Source: Dyadobacter sp. CECT 9275 (lineage in GTDB: Bacteria > Bacteroidota > Bacteroidia > Cytophagales > Spirosomataceae). Taken from it: a DNA stretch of 64,000 bases. The stretch lies in contig NZ_CAJRAF010000002.1 of the NCBI RefSeq assembly GCF_907164905.1, forward strand, positions 3,224,001 to 3,288,000, read 5' to 3'. Below are positions 23,861 through 32,469 of this stretch, piece by piece. The notes under the pieces were generated by a model, which had not been told where the DNA came from, did not search any database, and saw only the letters and a list, made by a program, of their open reading frames with translations. The position numbers were made by a program, and so were the translations under genes. Position 1 is the first letter of the stretch. The number at the start of each line of letters is the position of its first letter.

Positions 23861-24715
23861 TTATAAAATCTCAATTTCAAACTGCAGGGGAGTGTAAGGC
23901 ATAATTGGGCCTTTTCCTGTAGCTCCATAACCCAAAGAAGAAGGGAAAACAATAATAGCCTTTCCTTTAGCTGGTAATTTCTGAATGGCCAGATCAAATC
24001 CTTTTGCCCACTGCCCCGTATTGGTTGTTACCGTCGGAGTATCTTCATCAAATTTTGTCCCGTCCAAAAAGCGACCTACGTATTTCACTCTTACAGATTT
24101 CCCAGAGCCAATCGGCGGACCGGTGGTAGTATCCGTACGGATGATGAACAGATTTTCAGGCGTACGTTCCGTTACCACAAACTTTTTCTCCAGGATATAT
24201 TCATCAATCTGCTGAAGTTCAGTCCTGGTTTTTATCAGCTCCATTTCGAGGCGGATGGGAGAATAAGCAGGGACATTGGTGCGTGCCTCTGCTCCATAGG
24301 CCAGATAATACGGCAAAAGAAATGTGGTTTTCTCCCCGGTTCTCATCAGAAACGGACTCCGCTCAATGCCACCTAACAATACAAACCCGCCAACCGAGAA
24401 AGAAATGGGCTTGTCGTCCACTGCTGATATAACTTTTGTTCCATTGGACAGCAAATAGCCAGAGATTTTGACCGTTGCGGCATCCCCAACCTTAGGTTTT
24501 TCCCCGGTAGGATTCGGCTTCCGGGTAATGTAGTACAAACCCGTGGTATCCTTGATAACCCTGCTGCCAAGGCTATCTGCTTTTAAATAACTTTCAATAG
24601 CCATCTCATTTTCCCTGATCATCTCCTCATCCCGATTATTGTCCGATTTAAGGCAGCCTGACAAACTCACAACCATTGTCGCCGAGAGACACAATAATAA
24701 ATAGATACGATTCAT
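23861..24715 (-). CDS. Double-domain FKBP-type peptidyl-prolyl isomerase, lipoprotein
   Basis: 284 residues with a lipobox at 'VSLSGCLKS'. Two FKBP domains follow. The first (about 75-165: 'VGDAATVKISGYLLSNG', 'LLPYYLAYGAEA') is more diverged. The second (about 195-284: 'GKSVRVKYVGRFLDGTKFDE', 'WAKGFDLAIQKL', 'FPSSLGYGATGKGPIMPYTPLQFEIEIL') keeps most family positions. The protein should catalyse prolyl cis-trans isomerisation or act as a chaperone for exported proteins, attached to a membrane facing the periplasm. It is a single-gene unit closed by a terminator. Confidence 0.88.
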   Translation of the reverse strand: MNRIYLLLCLSATMVVSLSGCLKSDNNRDEEMIRENEMAIESYLKADSLGSRVIKDTTGLYYITRKPNPTGEKPKVGDAATVKISGYLLSNGTKVISAVDDKPISFSVGGFVLLGGIERSPFLMRTGEKTTFLLPYYLAYGAEARTNVPAYSPIRLEMELIKTRTELQQIDEYILEKKFVVTERTPENLFIIRTDTTTGPPIGSGKSVRVKYVGRFLDGTKFDEDTPTVTTNTGQWAKGFDLAIQKLPAKGKAIIVFPSSLGYGATGKGPIMPYTPLQFEIEIL

Positions 24716-24799
24716 TTCTTTTGTTTTTTCTTTAAATTAATGGGTAGTTCTACACCTATTGATCCAGACACGGCATGAGGTGAAAAGGTTGTAAATTGG

Positions 24800-25456
24800 T
24801 CAGAAAACTGTGGTCTTTTGCAGCTTTTCATAGTACTGGCATATCGGGGTAAGCTTGCAGATTTTACATTGTGGACTACGTGCCAGACACACATATCTTC
24901 CATGCAGGATCAGCCAGTGGTGCGCCTTAGGAACCAGTTCAGTGGGAATATGTTTCATTAATTCCTTTTCCACGGCAAGTGGTGTGGTGGCCGTTTTAGG
25001 AACCAGTCCAAGCCTGTGCGATACCCTGAAGACATGTGTATCTACCGCCATCGCAGGCTGATTAAAAACTACCGACGCTATTACATTCGCCGTTTTCCGG
25101 CCTACTCCGGGTAGCTTCTGAAGCTCGTCAATGGATGCCGGAATCTCCGAACCAAACTGCTCCACCAGCATTCTGCCCAAGCCCGCCAGATGTTTACTCT
25201 TGTTATTTGGATAGGAGATGGACCTTATATAGGTAAAAATTTCTTCTGCATTGGATAATGCCAGCGATTGCGCGTCAGGAAACCGTTCAAAAAGGGCGGG
25301 TGTTACCATATTGACCCGTTTATCGGTACATTGCGCTGAGAGAACCACTGCAACCAGCAACTGAAACGGATCTTTATAATGCAACTCCGTCTCCGGTTCG
25401 GGGAAATTGGAAGTGAAATAATCTAAAAACCTTCTGAATCTTTCTTTTTTTAACAT
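24800..25456 (-). CDS. nth: Endonuclease III, DNA glycosylase/AP lyase
   Basis: 218 residues, standard length. The helix-hairpin-helix 'LPGVGRKTANVIASVVF' contains the catalytic Lys, and 'AMAVDTHVFRVSHRLGL' contains the catalytic Asp. The iron-sulfur loop is intact: Cys-x6-Cys-x2-Cys-x5-Cys in 'CLARSPQCKICKLTPIC'. It removes oxidised pyrimidines and nicks abasic sites in base-excision repair. It stands alone on the minus strand, between the FKBP lipoprotein and the ECF sigma unit. Confidence 0.95.
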   Translation of the reverse strand: MLKKERFRRFLDYFTSNFPEPETELHYKDPFQLLVAVVLSAQCTDKRVNMVTPALFERFPDAQSLALSNAEEIFTYIRSISYPNNKSKHLAGLGRMLVEQFGSEIPASIDELQKLPGVGRKTANVIASVVFNQPAMAVDTHVFRVSHRLGLVPKTATTPLAVEKELMKHIPTELVPKAHHWLILHGRYVCLARSPQCKICKLTPICQYYEKLQKTTVF

Positions 25457-25534
25457 AATCTAACCCATGAAGACCTGTCTGCACGGTATGATGCTCATAA
25501 TGAGGTGGTGAACTTGTCGTTTTGTAAGGATATT

Positions 25535-25575
25535 AAAAAAATTACCAGCTATTGATAACAGCTGGTAATTTTTTT
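25535..25575 (-). terminator. Strong terminator after the sigma-factor unit
   Basis: A perfect 16-bp inverted repeat (left arm 25535-25550, right arm 25560-25575) with a 9-base loop, flanked by A and T runs on both sides. It lies 14 bases past the stop of the 81-residue gene on the minus strand. Confidence 0.88.
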
Positions 25576-25589
25576 AGTCCTTCCCGATG

Positions 25590-25835
25590 CTAATACGAAA
25601 GCGCGGGCATTTCAGTTGAAAACTGTTGTGAATAACTGAGAATTCCTGCAATGGTATTGTCAGACGGAACTCTGACAATTTTGTTCATCTGGCTTTTTAT
25701 TTCCAGAGAATCAAGATAGAAATTCATTAAATCATCGTCGAGTGCTAATGCTTCAACAATCAGTTCATTTTCATTTTCTGTTGTCTCGGCATATAAATAC
25801 CTTACAACGTCATCGTAAGTAAAAGTTTTTGTCAT
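25590..25835 (-). CDS. Small acidic protein coupled to the ECF sigma factor, function unknown
   Basis: 81 residues, acidic, with no signal peptide, membrane segment or cysteine. The ATG at 25835 lies 26 bases inside the 3' end of the sigma-factor gene, so translation is likely coupled. Visible features are a predicted helical N-terminal half ('DDVVRYLYAETTENENE', 'ALDDDLMNFYLDSLE') and a C-terminal 'PSDNTIAGILSYSQQF' block. I do not recognise a named domain. Its position invites the idea of a cytoplasmic sigma regulator, but it lacks the ZAS zinc motif of classic anti-sigma factors. A strong terminator follows. Confidence 0.75.
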   Translation of the reverse strand: MTKTFTYDDVVRYLYAETTENENELIVEALALDDDLMNFYLDSLEIKSQMNKIVRVPSDNTIAGILSYSQQFSTEMPALSY

Positions 25836-26409
25836 ATTGCGGGGCTCGTTGGTTAAATTGCTTACGCAGGTTAATTAACGCGTAACGCATTCTTCCCAAT
25901 GCCGTATTGATACTCACACCCGTGGCATCCGCAATTTCCTGAAAACTCATGTCCTCGTAGTGGCGCATGATCAGAACCTGCTTTTGCACATCGGGAAGCC
26001 TCTGGATCATCTCCCTCAGCTGCTCATGTGTCTCTTGACGAATCTGAACTGATTCAACGGAATCCTCCGAAAAATCCAGTGTATTAAATACACTGCTTCC
26101 ATCTTCGAACACTACATTGGGGTAGCGTTTATCACGTCTGAAATAATCAATGGCGAGGTTGTGTGCAATCCGTATGATCCAGGGTAAAAATTTACCTTCA
26201 TCATTATATCTACCCGACTTTATCGTGTCAACTGCTTTAATAAATGTATCCTGCAATAAATCTTCGGCTACATATTGATCCTTAACAATCAGATAAATCG
26301 TGGTGTATATTCTTGACTTGTGGCGCTGAACTAACTTTTCAAAAGCCTTTTCATTACCGCGGATATACAATGTTACCAACTCACTGTCGCTAACCAGGAC
26401 TTTCTCCAT
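25810..26409 (-). CDS. ECF-family RNA polymerase sigma factor (sigma-70 family)
   Basis: 199 residues. Region 2 shows 'GNEKAFEKLVQRHKSRIYTT', 'YVAEDLLQDTFIKAVD' and 'FLPWIIRIAHNLAIDYFRR'. Region 4 is a complete helix-turn-helix: 'LPDVQKQVLIMRHYEDMSFQEIADATGVSINTALGRMRYALINLRK'-type sequence at about 135-185. Such sigma factors redirect RNA polymerase to a small regulon, often for envelope or oxidative stress. There is no membrane anti-sigma gene next to it; only the small overlapping 81-residue gene follows. Confidence 0.92.
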   Translation of the reverse strand: MEKVLVSDSELVTLYIRGNEKAFEKLVQRHKSRIYTTIYLIVKDQYVAEDLLQDTFIKAVDTIKSGRYNDEGKFLPWIIRIAHNLAIDYFRRDKRYPNVVFEDGSSVFNTLDFSEDSVESVQIRQETHEQLREMIQRLPDVQKQVLIMRHYEDMSFQEIADATGVSINTALGRMRYALINLRKQFNQRAPQYDKNFYLR

Positions 26410-26788
26410 TTTACTATTCGATTTAGTTAACGTAGAGCGGTGTATCTATATTGTTTTCTCCTTTCTTGTTTGCGTTAAAAAATGAAGTGATCTTCGCGAA
26501 ATGTAATTATACGAATCAAAGAAATAGATTTGGAAAATCATTTGCAAATGTTTGCATTGCTTTTTTTTGTAAAGAATCAATCATTAACAGATGTTAACAA
26601 CATACTGTACCTGCCCGACATCACAAAACATTCAATGGATTTCTATCTCTATCAATGTAAATAATTGAACGAATTAAATAATATACGAAATAATAACGCG
26701 CTTCAGATTTATCTTCACCAGTCTCTGCCCGATTGTTACTTCTGGTATATATTTTTACAAGGATACGCATTTTTGAACTATTACCAGA
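26410..26788. other. AT-rich intergenic region, no gene seen
   Basis: This 379-base stretch lies between the divergent sigma-factor and HAD genes. It is AT-rich, has no convincing open frame on either strand and no tRNA-like or repeat structure that I could see. It presumably holds the promoters of both genes, but no full TTTG/TAnnTTTG pair was found. Confidence 0.6.
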
Positions 26789-27484
26789 ATGAACTACAAG
26801 CATATTTTTTTTGACCTGGACCATACGCTCTGGGACTTCGAGCGGAATTCCTCCGAATCTCTGGACGAAATTTTCACCAATTGGTCACTTCATCAGCATG
26901 GAATTACCTCGGCGCAACATTTTATACAGTGTTTTCTGAGGATCAATACCTCATTATGGGATGCCTTTGACCGGGGAACCCTGCACCATGCCTATATACG
27001 TGAGAACCGCTTCCGGCTAGTGTTTGAAGAACTCGGGGTACCTTGCCATGATGAGCATCTGGCGATCGGAGCGTACTACCTGCAAAGCCTTCCTACCAAG
27101 AAAAACTTACTGGAGGGGGCCATGGAAATACTGAACCATCTTACCTTCCTGGGATATGAACTGCACATCATCACCAACGGATTTGATGAAATTCAGGCCC
27201 AAAAAATAGCCAGTGCAGGAATCAGTCATTTTTTTCGGAATGTGGTCACCTTTGAAACTGCAAAAGCCAAAAAACCGGATCCGCGTATTTTTCAGTATGC
27301 CCTGAAAATTACCCAGGCGGCAGTATCCGAGTGTATGATGGTGGGTGACAATTGGATCGCTGACATCATGGGTGCCAAAAAGGTAGGGATGGACACCGTA
27401 TACCTCAACCCTGCCGGATTAAAGTTCGACGACGCTCCCACCTATGATATCAGGCACTTAAACGAACTCCGGGAAATCTTGTGA
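26789..27484 (+). CDS. HAD-superfamily hydrolase, YjjG-type nucleotidase
   Basis: 231 residues. HAD motifs are in order: 'IFFDLDHTLWDFERN' (nucleophile Asp and +2 Asp), 'LHIITNGFDEIQAQ' (motif II Thr), the Lys in 'KAKKPDPRIF', and 'CMMVGDNWIADIMGAKKVGM' (acidic motif IV). The long helical cap and 'WDFERNSSESL' are typical of YjjG, which dephosphorylates non-canonical pyrimidine nucleotides and keeps them out of DNA. It is a single gene, convergent with the PhyH gene only 7 bases away. Confidence 0.88.
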   Translation: MNYKHIFFDLDHTLWDFERNSSESLDEIFTNWSLHQHGITSAQHFIQCFLRINTSLWDAFDRGTLHHAYIRENRFRLVFEELGVPCHDEHLAIGAYYLQSLPTKKNLLEGAMEILNHLTFLGYELHIITNGFDEIQAQKIASAGISHFFRNVVTFETAKAKKPDPRIFQYALKITQAAVSECMMVGDNWIADIMGAKKVGMDTVYLNPAGLKFDDAPTYDIRHLNELREIL

Positions 27485-27491
27485 AATGCGT

Positions 27492-28325
27492 TTAGTGGTG
27501 ATAACTATACAAAACAGGGTTTAATTCACTATCAGGTGATGTACCTACCTCCTTGGAAGCAAGCCAGGCTTCCCAGTCGGCCTGCTGATAGGAATTTTTG
27601 GGTTGGGTTACCACCTGGTCTGCATCCATGTAGATCATGGTCATGACTTTTCTGGCGCTACCAGAAGTATTGGGACCTGCCCTATGAAATAACCAGCCTG
27701 TATGAAAGCTTACCTCTCCCAGGTCAAACGGTTCTTCGTTGATATGGAACTGCCCCAGTTGCTGCGCCATGATTGCTTCACTTTCGTCGCTGATCTCCAG
27801 GTCCCGCCCTATTTCAACTTCATGACTTTTTTCTGCAAAGGCAAGCGGCCCCATTTCCATGGAGGTCTTTTGAAGCGGTATCCAGACGGTAACTGTTTTG
27901 GGAGAAGATAGCGGCCAATAAAACTGATCAGCATGCCACGGGGTAATCCCGCCGGAGGATTCCTTGTACAGGGCCTGGTCATGATATAACCTGACTGTTT
28001 TCACCTGGAGCAGGTCTGCTGCTATTTTTGCAAGCCTTGCCGAGAACACAAAAGCCTTCGCTTCTTCATCTTCCCGCCAAAGGTTCATAACCTGCAAAAA
28101 CGCCTTTTCGTATGTAGTACGATCAGCCATGGGCTTATCCAGCTTATTCAATTTAAAAACCAGATCTGTAATGATATCGCCATAGTGCTGCAAAATTTCG
28201 GCACTCAGGACATTTTTCAGTTTCACATAACCATGTTCCGTAAAAAACGAAACAGCCTCTTCAGGTAGTGTAAAAGGTGCGGCTAATTCCTTTTCAAATA
28301 AAGCGGATCTCTTGGTTTCCATCAT
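27492..28325 (-). CDS. Phytanoyl-CoA dioxygenase (PhyH)-family Fe/2-oxoglutarate oxygenase
   Basis: 277 residues; two adjacent ATGs (28325 and 28322) are both possible starts. The iron site is visible: His131 and Asp133 in 'TPWHADQFYW' and the distal His214 in 'LFHRAGPNTSG'; the following Arg is the usual 2-oxoglutarate ligand area. The N-terminus opens with 'AVSFFTEHGYVKLKNVLS', the common entry of PhyH proteins. Members hydroxylate lipids, small metabolites or natural products; the substrate here is unknown, and no biosynthetic genes flank it. Confidence 0.85.
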   Translation of the reverse strand: MMETKRSALFEKELAAPFTLPEEAVSFFTEHGYVKLKNVLSAEILQHYGDIITDLVFKLNKLDKPMADRTTYEKAFLQVMNLWREDEEAKAFVFSARLAKIAADLLQVKTVRLYHDQALYKESSGGITPWHADQFYWPLSSPKTVTVWIPLQKTSMEMGPLAFAEKSHEVEIGRDLEISDESEAIMAQQLGQFHINEEPFDLGEVSFHTGWLFHRAGPNTSGSARKVMTMIYMDADQVVTQPKNSYQQADWEAWLASKEVGTSPDSELNPVLYSYHH

Positions 28326-28370
28326 GCGCTCAGCGGATATTTTCTAAATAAAGCATACGAATTTCAAAAC

Positions 28371-29267
28371 CTACCCGATTGAATCCGCTTCATAAAATTT
28401 CACTCTCTTCTCCCGTAAAAATTGCTTGATTAATTCCACATGCACACATTGCCCAACATTCAAAAACGGATAATTTGACACCCGTTTGCGCTGTCCATCC
28501 GTAATTACCTCCCGGTTCACCTGGTCAAAACCCAGGTGAAGGTGACGGGTGGCACTCTGCATGCCGTAAATCACACCGTTTTTATCAAAAAGAGGCCCTC
28601 CGCTTTGCCCTCTCAGGCCCGGGGTACTCATTTCAATACCAACAATTTCATTGGCTTCGCCGATATGCCTGGTTACGATACCATCAATGGGAAAAACAGG
28701 AGTGTTAATCCTGCCTTCCTTATTCCATTCAATGTCGTTACGGCTTTTATTGTAGTGATAGTTGGTAAATTCCGGAAACGGGTACCCCAGGCGGCATAAA
28801 TACTTGCCCGGCTTCACGGTTCTGGAATCCCTGAGGAAAGTGGCAAATCCTTTATACTGAACGGAATCAAAATCGCGAAACTGGATGATGGCCAGATCCT
28901 GCGTCGGATGCAGATGAACGGAAAGACCTTTATGCCCGGAAACACAATTTATAAAATTAAAAATGATCCGGATGACGCTATCGGGGCCGATCTTAAATTT
29001 TGTCTCTAGCAATTGCCTTTGATAAGCAAGACCGGGGTCCTTGTCAAATCTTCTTAGTTCCGCCTGAAATTTAAGATAATTTTCGTAAATAGAATTGGCA
29101 TAAAGTATTTGTCTGGCCACATGCCCGCAGGTGATGGCAAAACCGTCCTCATTTACAAAAAATAAAGTTGCAGTACCCGGCACAATATCACTACCGGTGT
29201 AATAACGCAGGAGAAAATGTATGGGGCGGGTAAACTGGTCTACCTTTTCGATCGCTTCAACAAACAT
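28371..29267 (-). CDS. Trypsin-like serine protease domain protein without signal peptide
   Basis: 298 residues. A chymotrypsin-fold triad is visible in the right order: His49 in 'ITCGHVARQ', Asp124 in 'PTQDLAIIQF' and Ser222 in 'LRGQSGGPLFDKNG'. Unlike HtrA/Deg proteases there is no signal peptide, membrane segment or PDZ domain, so the product is predicted to be cytoplasmic. A roughly 60-residue insertion rich in charged and aromatic residues separates His and Asp. The C-terminus ends with 'HVELIKQFLREKRVKF'. It could be an intracellular protease or a pseudo-protease scaffold. The neighbours (PhyH gene, DUF2911) do not suggest a role. Confidence 0.78.
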   Translation of the reverse strand: MFVEAIEKVDQFTRPIHFLLRYYTGSDIVPGTATLFFVNEDGFAITCGHVARQILYANSIYENYLKFQAELRRFDKDPGLAYQRQLLETKFKIGPDSVIRIIFNFINCVSGHKGLSVHLHPTQDLAIIQFRDFDSVQYKGFATFLRDSRTVKPGKYLCRLGYPFPEFTNYHYNKSRNDIEWNKEGRINTPVFPIDGIVTRHIGEANEIVGIEMSTPGLRGQSGGPLFDKNGVIYGMQSATRHLHLGFDQVNREVITDGQRKRVSNYPFLNVGQCVHVELIKQFLREKRVKFYEADSIG

Positions 29268-29287
29268 AAAAAAGAAGATATTTATGC

Positions 29288-29830
29288 TTACCGTACACGA
29301 ATCGGAATAATGGCTTCGGTCTGATCCCAGCTTAATATCATATCCGCACCGTCCTGCTTTTCTTCAAAATAAATATCAAAAAGCTCCTGAACCACCGGCC
29401 GTATCCTGATAGGGATTTCACTTTTGAGAATATCCTTCCCGTCGTTATATTCCGTGCCCCATTGGCCGGTTTCTGAATTGAGGATCACTTCCCAGCTGCC
29501 CTGCCCGGGGATAGTCCACAAGGAATAGGTACCTGCCGCAACCGGTTTCCCCGCAAAAAGTACTCCCTGCCCAATTTCTATTACAGTGGCTTCATTGGCG
29601 CCAGTCCGCCAGACTTTGCCGTAGGGTACCAGGGCCTTGTCCTGCTCTCTTCCAAAAATGAACCGACCCTTTTTCCCTGGCCTGCTGAAAGTTGCTTTCA
29701 CATCCAGTTGGCTACTTTTAAATTCTGCCTGGGACTCTGGGCTGAATGATTTGGTAAATTTCCTGTACCCAAAAAAAGTTATTGCACAAACGACACAAAC
29801 GGAAAGAATGATAAGGAGAGTTTTATTCAT
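29288..29830 (-). CDS. DUF2911-domain protein, membrane anchored or exported
   Basis: 180 residues from the ATG at 29830, chosen because it follows the upstream stop by seven bases and begins a hydrophobic helix ('MNKTLLIILSVCVVCAITFFGY'). The body is a DUF2911 domain: 'YGKVWRTGANEATVIEIG', 'VAAGTYSLWTIPGQGSWEVILN' and 'FDIYFEE'. The family is widespread in Bacteroidota and its function is not established. It is the last gene of a three-gene run after the two DUF6089 barrels. Confidence 0.82.
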   Translation of the reverse strand: MNKTLLIILSVCVVCAITFFGYRKFTKSFSPESQAEFKSSQLDVKATFSRPGKKGRFIFGREQDKALVPYGKVWRTGANEATVIEIGQGVLFAGKPVAAGTYSLWTIPGQGSWEVILNSETGQWGTEYNDGKDILKSEIPIRIRPVVQELFDIYFEEKQDGADMILSWDQTEAIIPIRVR

Positions 29831-29837
29831 ATACGTA

Positions 29838-30569
29838 CTAAGGGCAGACAATCCTATAAAAGGTGTAAGTTACTGATAAACGCAGGTAATAATATTTATC
29901 TTTCAAAGACGGATTCCCCTGCTGTATTTTATCCACAGAGGCAGGATCTCCTCCCAAATTATCAAGATAATCTGTAAAAGTCTTCCGTGTACCGTATTCC
30001 AGGCCAACAGCCCAGGGCCTTCTGATCTGATACTTTACACCTACACCGTAAGGTAATACAAGCGTATTGGTGCGGTACCCCCCCGAATTTACATTGGGAC
30101 TAAACTTCGCAAGACCCATGCCACCGAAGACATACGGAGTCCAGTTCACTGCAAACCTCCTTTCCTTGTAATCGAGAAAATTGTATTCAGCGGCAACACT
30201 TCCCTCAAAGACTGAAGTACGGAAACTCTGATCCCGCAATACCTGTTGCGGGTCTTTGCTTTCACTGTCTTTTGCACCGATCAATCCGCCCGCCACTTCG
30301 GCCCTTAAAGTCAACGCGCTATTCAGATTATACCGAAAAAAGACGCTACCAGCCGGTTTCAGGAATCTGAACCGGAATGAAGGGGAAATATCTCCGTTAT
30401 AATTGAAGCCGCCCAAACCCACGCCTAATTCAACTTTTTGAGCTGACACTGTTTGCGAGAGCAAAACAAACAACAAAATCCAGGCAGCCAGACTACCTTT
30501 CCGGGATTCTGGAAATCCTGTTTTTAAGGCCTTTTCCAATAGTAATATAATTATTTCAGTGGCGGACAT
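29838..30569 (-). CDS. DUF6089-type outer-membrane beta-barrel protein (copy 2)
   Basis: 243 residues. The ATG at 30569 lies 19 bases inside the 3' end of the upstream barrel gene. The signal peptide has an unusually long N-region before 'LLFVLLSQTVSAQ', so a later non-ATG start is possible. The rest alternates aromatic strands of an 8-10-stranded barrel: 'GVGLGGFNYNGDISPSF', 'FFRYNLNSALTLRAEV', 'WAVGLEYGTRKTFTDYLDN' and a C-terminal 'YYYLRLSVTYTFYRIVCP'. It shares 'FTDYLD' and strand order with its neighbour, so the pair looks like a tandem duplication. Function unknown; related proteins are common around gliding and secretion genes. Confidence 0.8.
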   Translation of the reverse strand: MSATEIIILLLEKALKTGFPESRKGSLAAWILLFVLLSQTVSAQKVELGVGLGGFNYNGDISPSFRFRFLKPAGSVFFRYNLNSALTLRAEVAGGLIGAKDSESKDPQQVLRDQSFRTSVFEGSVAAEYNFLDYKERRFAVNWTPYVFGGMGLAKFSPNVNSGGYRTNTLVLPYGVGVKYQIRRPWAVGLEYGTRKTFTDYLDNLGGDPASVDKIQQGNPSLKDKYYYLRLSVTYTFYRIVCP

Positions 30570-31561
30570 TTGATCTGCGTAGGAAGAATATAATGCAGGT
30601 GTATCATCCCGATCATATAGGTATCCCTCAGTGTGGGGCTGTTACCTCTTTGTGTTCCGGGTGCACCATAGCCCACTGCAGGCAAAACTGACACCGGATC
30701 TTCAGTAGTAATATTATAATTAGCCTGTACAAAACGGGTCAATCCGGGAATACGATCTTTACCCTTACGCGTTGAAACCAAATCAGTGGTCCGGTTTGAT
30801 ACCGCCAGTGCCGTAGGATCATCCGCAAAAAGAGAAGGATCAGCATAGTTCCCGGCAACATCATCCAGATAATCCGTGAAAGTGTACCGAAAACCCAGTT
30901 CGGCAGAAATATCGAACCGGGAATTGATTTTGTATCGAAGTCCTATACCAAAAGGAATAGCAAACTGTACAAGTGAATAAGGTTTTGCATATCCTTCATT
31001 GCCCTGGCCTTCGGTATGAAGCGGTTGTAACCTGACCCAATCCCCCCCCAGAGAATCCAGTGCCTTGGGGTTGTGCGCCGTGAGCGCAACCCCTGCAAAC
31101 AGATAGGCTCCGATTTGTGCCCTGCGATCATAACTCCTGTTATCCGGTATCAGCTTAAATATTCCCTGTACCGAAAACTCTTTGAGGTCGTTCCGAAAGT
31201 GTAAATTTCTGGCAAACAGAATGTTTGTTTCATACTTGGGCGAGTCATTCATTGTAAAATCATCGCCTGCTATTCGGGCATAAGTAAAAGTTGCCCGGGC
31301 TGCCAGCCGCGGGGTAAAGTGGCGTGTATAATTGCCTCCGATACTCCACCTCATCATCTTAAAGGTAGAGGCCAGCGGACGGCTGTAAGAAGCCATATCT
31401 CCGTAATAGTTGGCAGTCCCCAGTCCGAACCCGACAGTCGAGTAAGGAATAAAAATACTTTTGTATTGCGCGTGTGCATTTCCTCCAACAGCAATGAAGC
31501 CGAATACGAACAGCCATACGAGCTTCCCATCAACCTTCTTGTTATTTAAATTTCGGAACAT
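30551..31561 (-). CDS. DUF6089-type outer-membrane beta-barrel protein (copy 1)
   Basis: 336 residues from the ATG at 31561; the frame is open 17 codons further, but this start gives a proper signal peptide ending 'VGGNAHAQ'. Barrel strands include 'GFGLGTANYYGDMASYS', 'RWSIGGNYTRHFTPRLAARA', 'FGIGLRYKINSRFDISAELG' and 'FRYTFTDYLDDVAGNY', ending 'MIGMIHLHYIL'. The domain order and length match DUF6089 proteins of Cytophagales. A weak -7-like TATTTTTG on the minus strand at 31580-31587 has no matching -33. It is overlapped by copy 2 and followed by DUF2911. Confidence 0.82.
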   Translation of the reverse strand: MFRNLNNKKVDGKLVWLFVFGFIAVGGNAHAQYKSIFIPYSTVGFGLGTANYYGDMASYSRPLASTFKMMRWSIGGNYTRHFTPRLAARATFTYARIAGDDFTMNDSPKYETNILFARNLHFRNDLKEFSVQGIFKLIPDNRSYDRRAQIGAYLFAGVALTAHNPKALDSLGGDWVRLQPLHTEGQGNEGYAKPYSLVQFAIPFGIGLRYKINSRFDISAELGFRYTFTDYLDDVAGNYADPSLFADDPTALAVSNRTTDLVSTRKGKDRIPGLTRFVQANYNITTEDPVSVLPAVGYGAPGTQRGNSPTLRDTYMIGMIHLHYILPTQIKCPPLK

Positions 31562-31808
31562 TTTATAGTCGATTTTTTGCAAAAATAAAACAGTTGTTGG
31601 TTTTCTTTTCATTACATCATCTTTTCAACGCTTTTCTGATTAATTTATTTGTACCAACCATTTATTTTAGACTTACGGCAGCACTGAAGAACGGCCAGGA
31701 GGTTATCAAACTATTAATTTATCCCCGCCAGGTAACTATTAGCCTGCCTTTGGGGCCTCAAAACCATCAAACTTCATTATCATTGTAAATAAGTTAATTT
31801 TCCTCACA

Positions 31809-32435
31809 ATGATCATCAGCAGAGATCTTCATTTTTCTTACACACCACAAAAGCAGTTCAGTTTCCCGGACATTGTTTGCCAGGACAACGAAACGCTCCT
31901 CATCCTGGGTCAATCCGGAAAAGGGAAAACGACCTTGCTTCATTTACTGGCGTTGTTACTGAAACCAGATCGGGGAGAGATACACATCGACGGGCAGAAC
32001 CTGAATCATTTGTCGCCGGCACAAATTCTTAACATAAGGGCCCTGAAAGTGGGCATCATTTACCAAAAGGCTCATTTTGTTAGTTCTCTGTCTGTGCTCG
32101 ATAATCTGATACTGGCCAATTATCTGTCCAATCAAAAACAGGATAAGGATAAAGCGGCATATCTGGCAGAACAACTGGGGTTTGCGGGTCATTTGTCAAA
32201 AAAAACTTCGCAGCTCAGCCAAGGAGAGCAACAGCGGGTCAGTATTGCAAGAGCGCTTATGAATAATCCGAAAGTTATTCTGGCAGACGAACCCACTTCC
32301 AACCTGGACGATGTCAACTGCCACAAAGTAATTGGCTTATTAAAGCAGCAGTCGGCCTCCATTGGCGCCAGTCTGTTGGTAGTGACCCATGACCAGCGAC
32401 TGAAAGACGAATTCCCCAATCAGATCTTTTTATAA
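31809..32435 (+). CDS. ABC transporter ATP-binding subunit (LolD/MacB-like)
   Basis: 208 residues, a compact single ATPase domain. Walker A 'LGQSGKGKTTLLHLL' (about 35-45), signature 'LSQGEQQRVSIARAL', Walker B 'VILADEPTSNLDD' and H-loop 'VVTHDQRL' are all present. It follows the LolD/MacB subfamily, which works with FtsX-type permeases for mechanotransmission or extrusion rather than classic import. The permease gene starts 34 bases after its stop, and a DUF3299-like gene follows, which suggests a metal-related three-gene system. Confidence 0.9.
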   Translation: MIISRDLHFSYTPQKQFSFPDIVCQDNETLLILGQSGKGKTTLLHLLALLLKPDRGEIHIDGQNLNHLSPAQILNIRALKVGIIYQKAHFVSSLSVLDNLILANYLSNQKQDKDKAAYLAEQLGFAGHLSKKTSQLSQGEQQRVSIARALMNNPKVILADEPTSNLDDVNCHKVIGLLKQQSASIGASLLVVTHDQRLKDEFPNQIFL

Positions 32436-32469
32436 TTTTTTCAGAACTGATTCATTGAAAGTTATTAAA

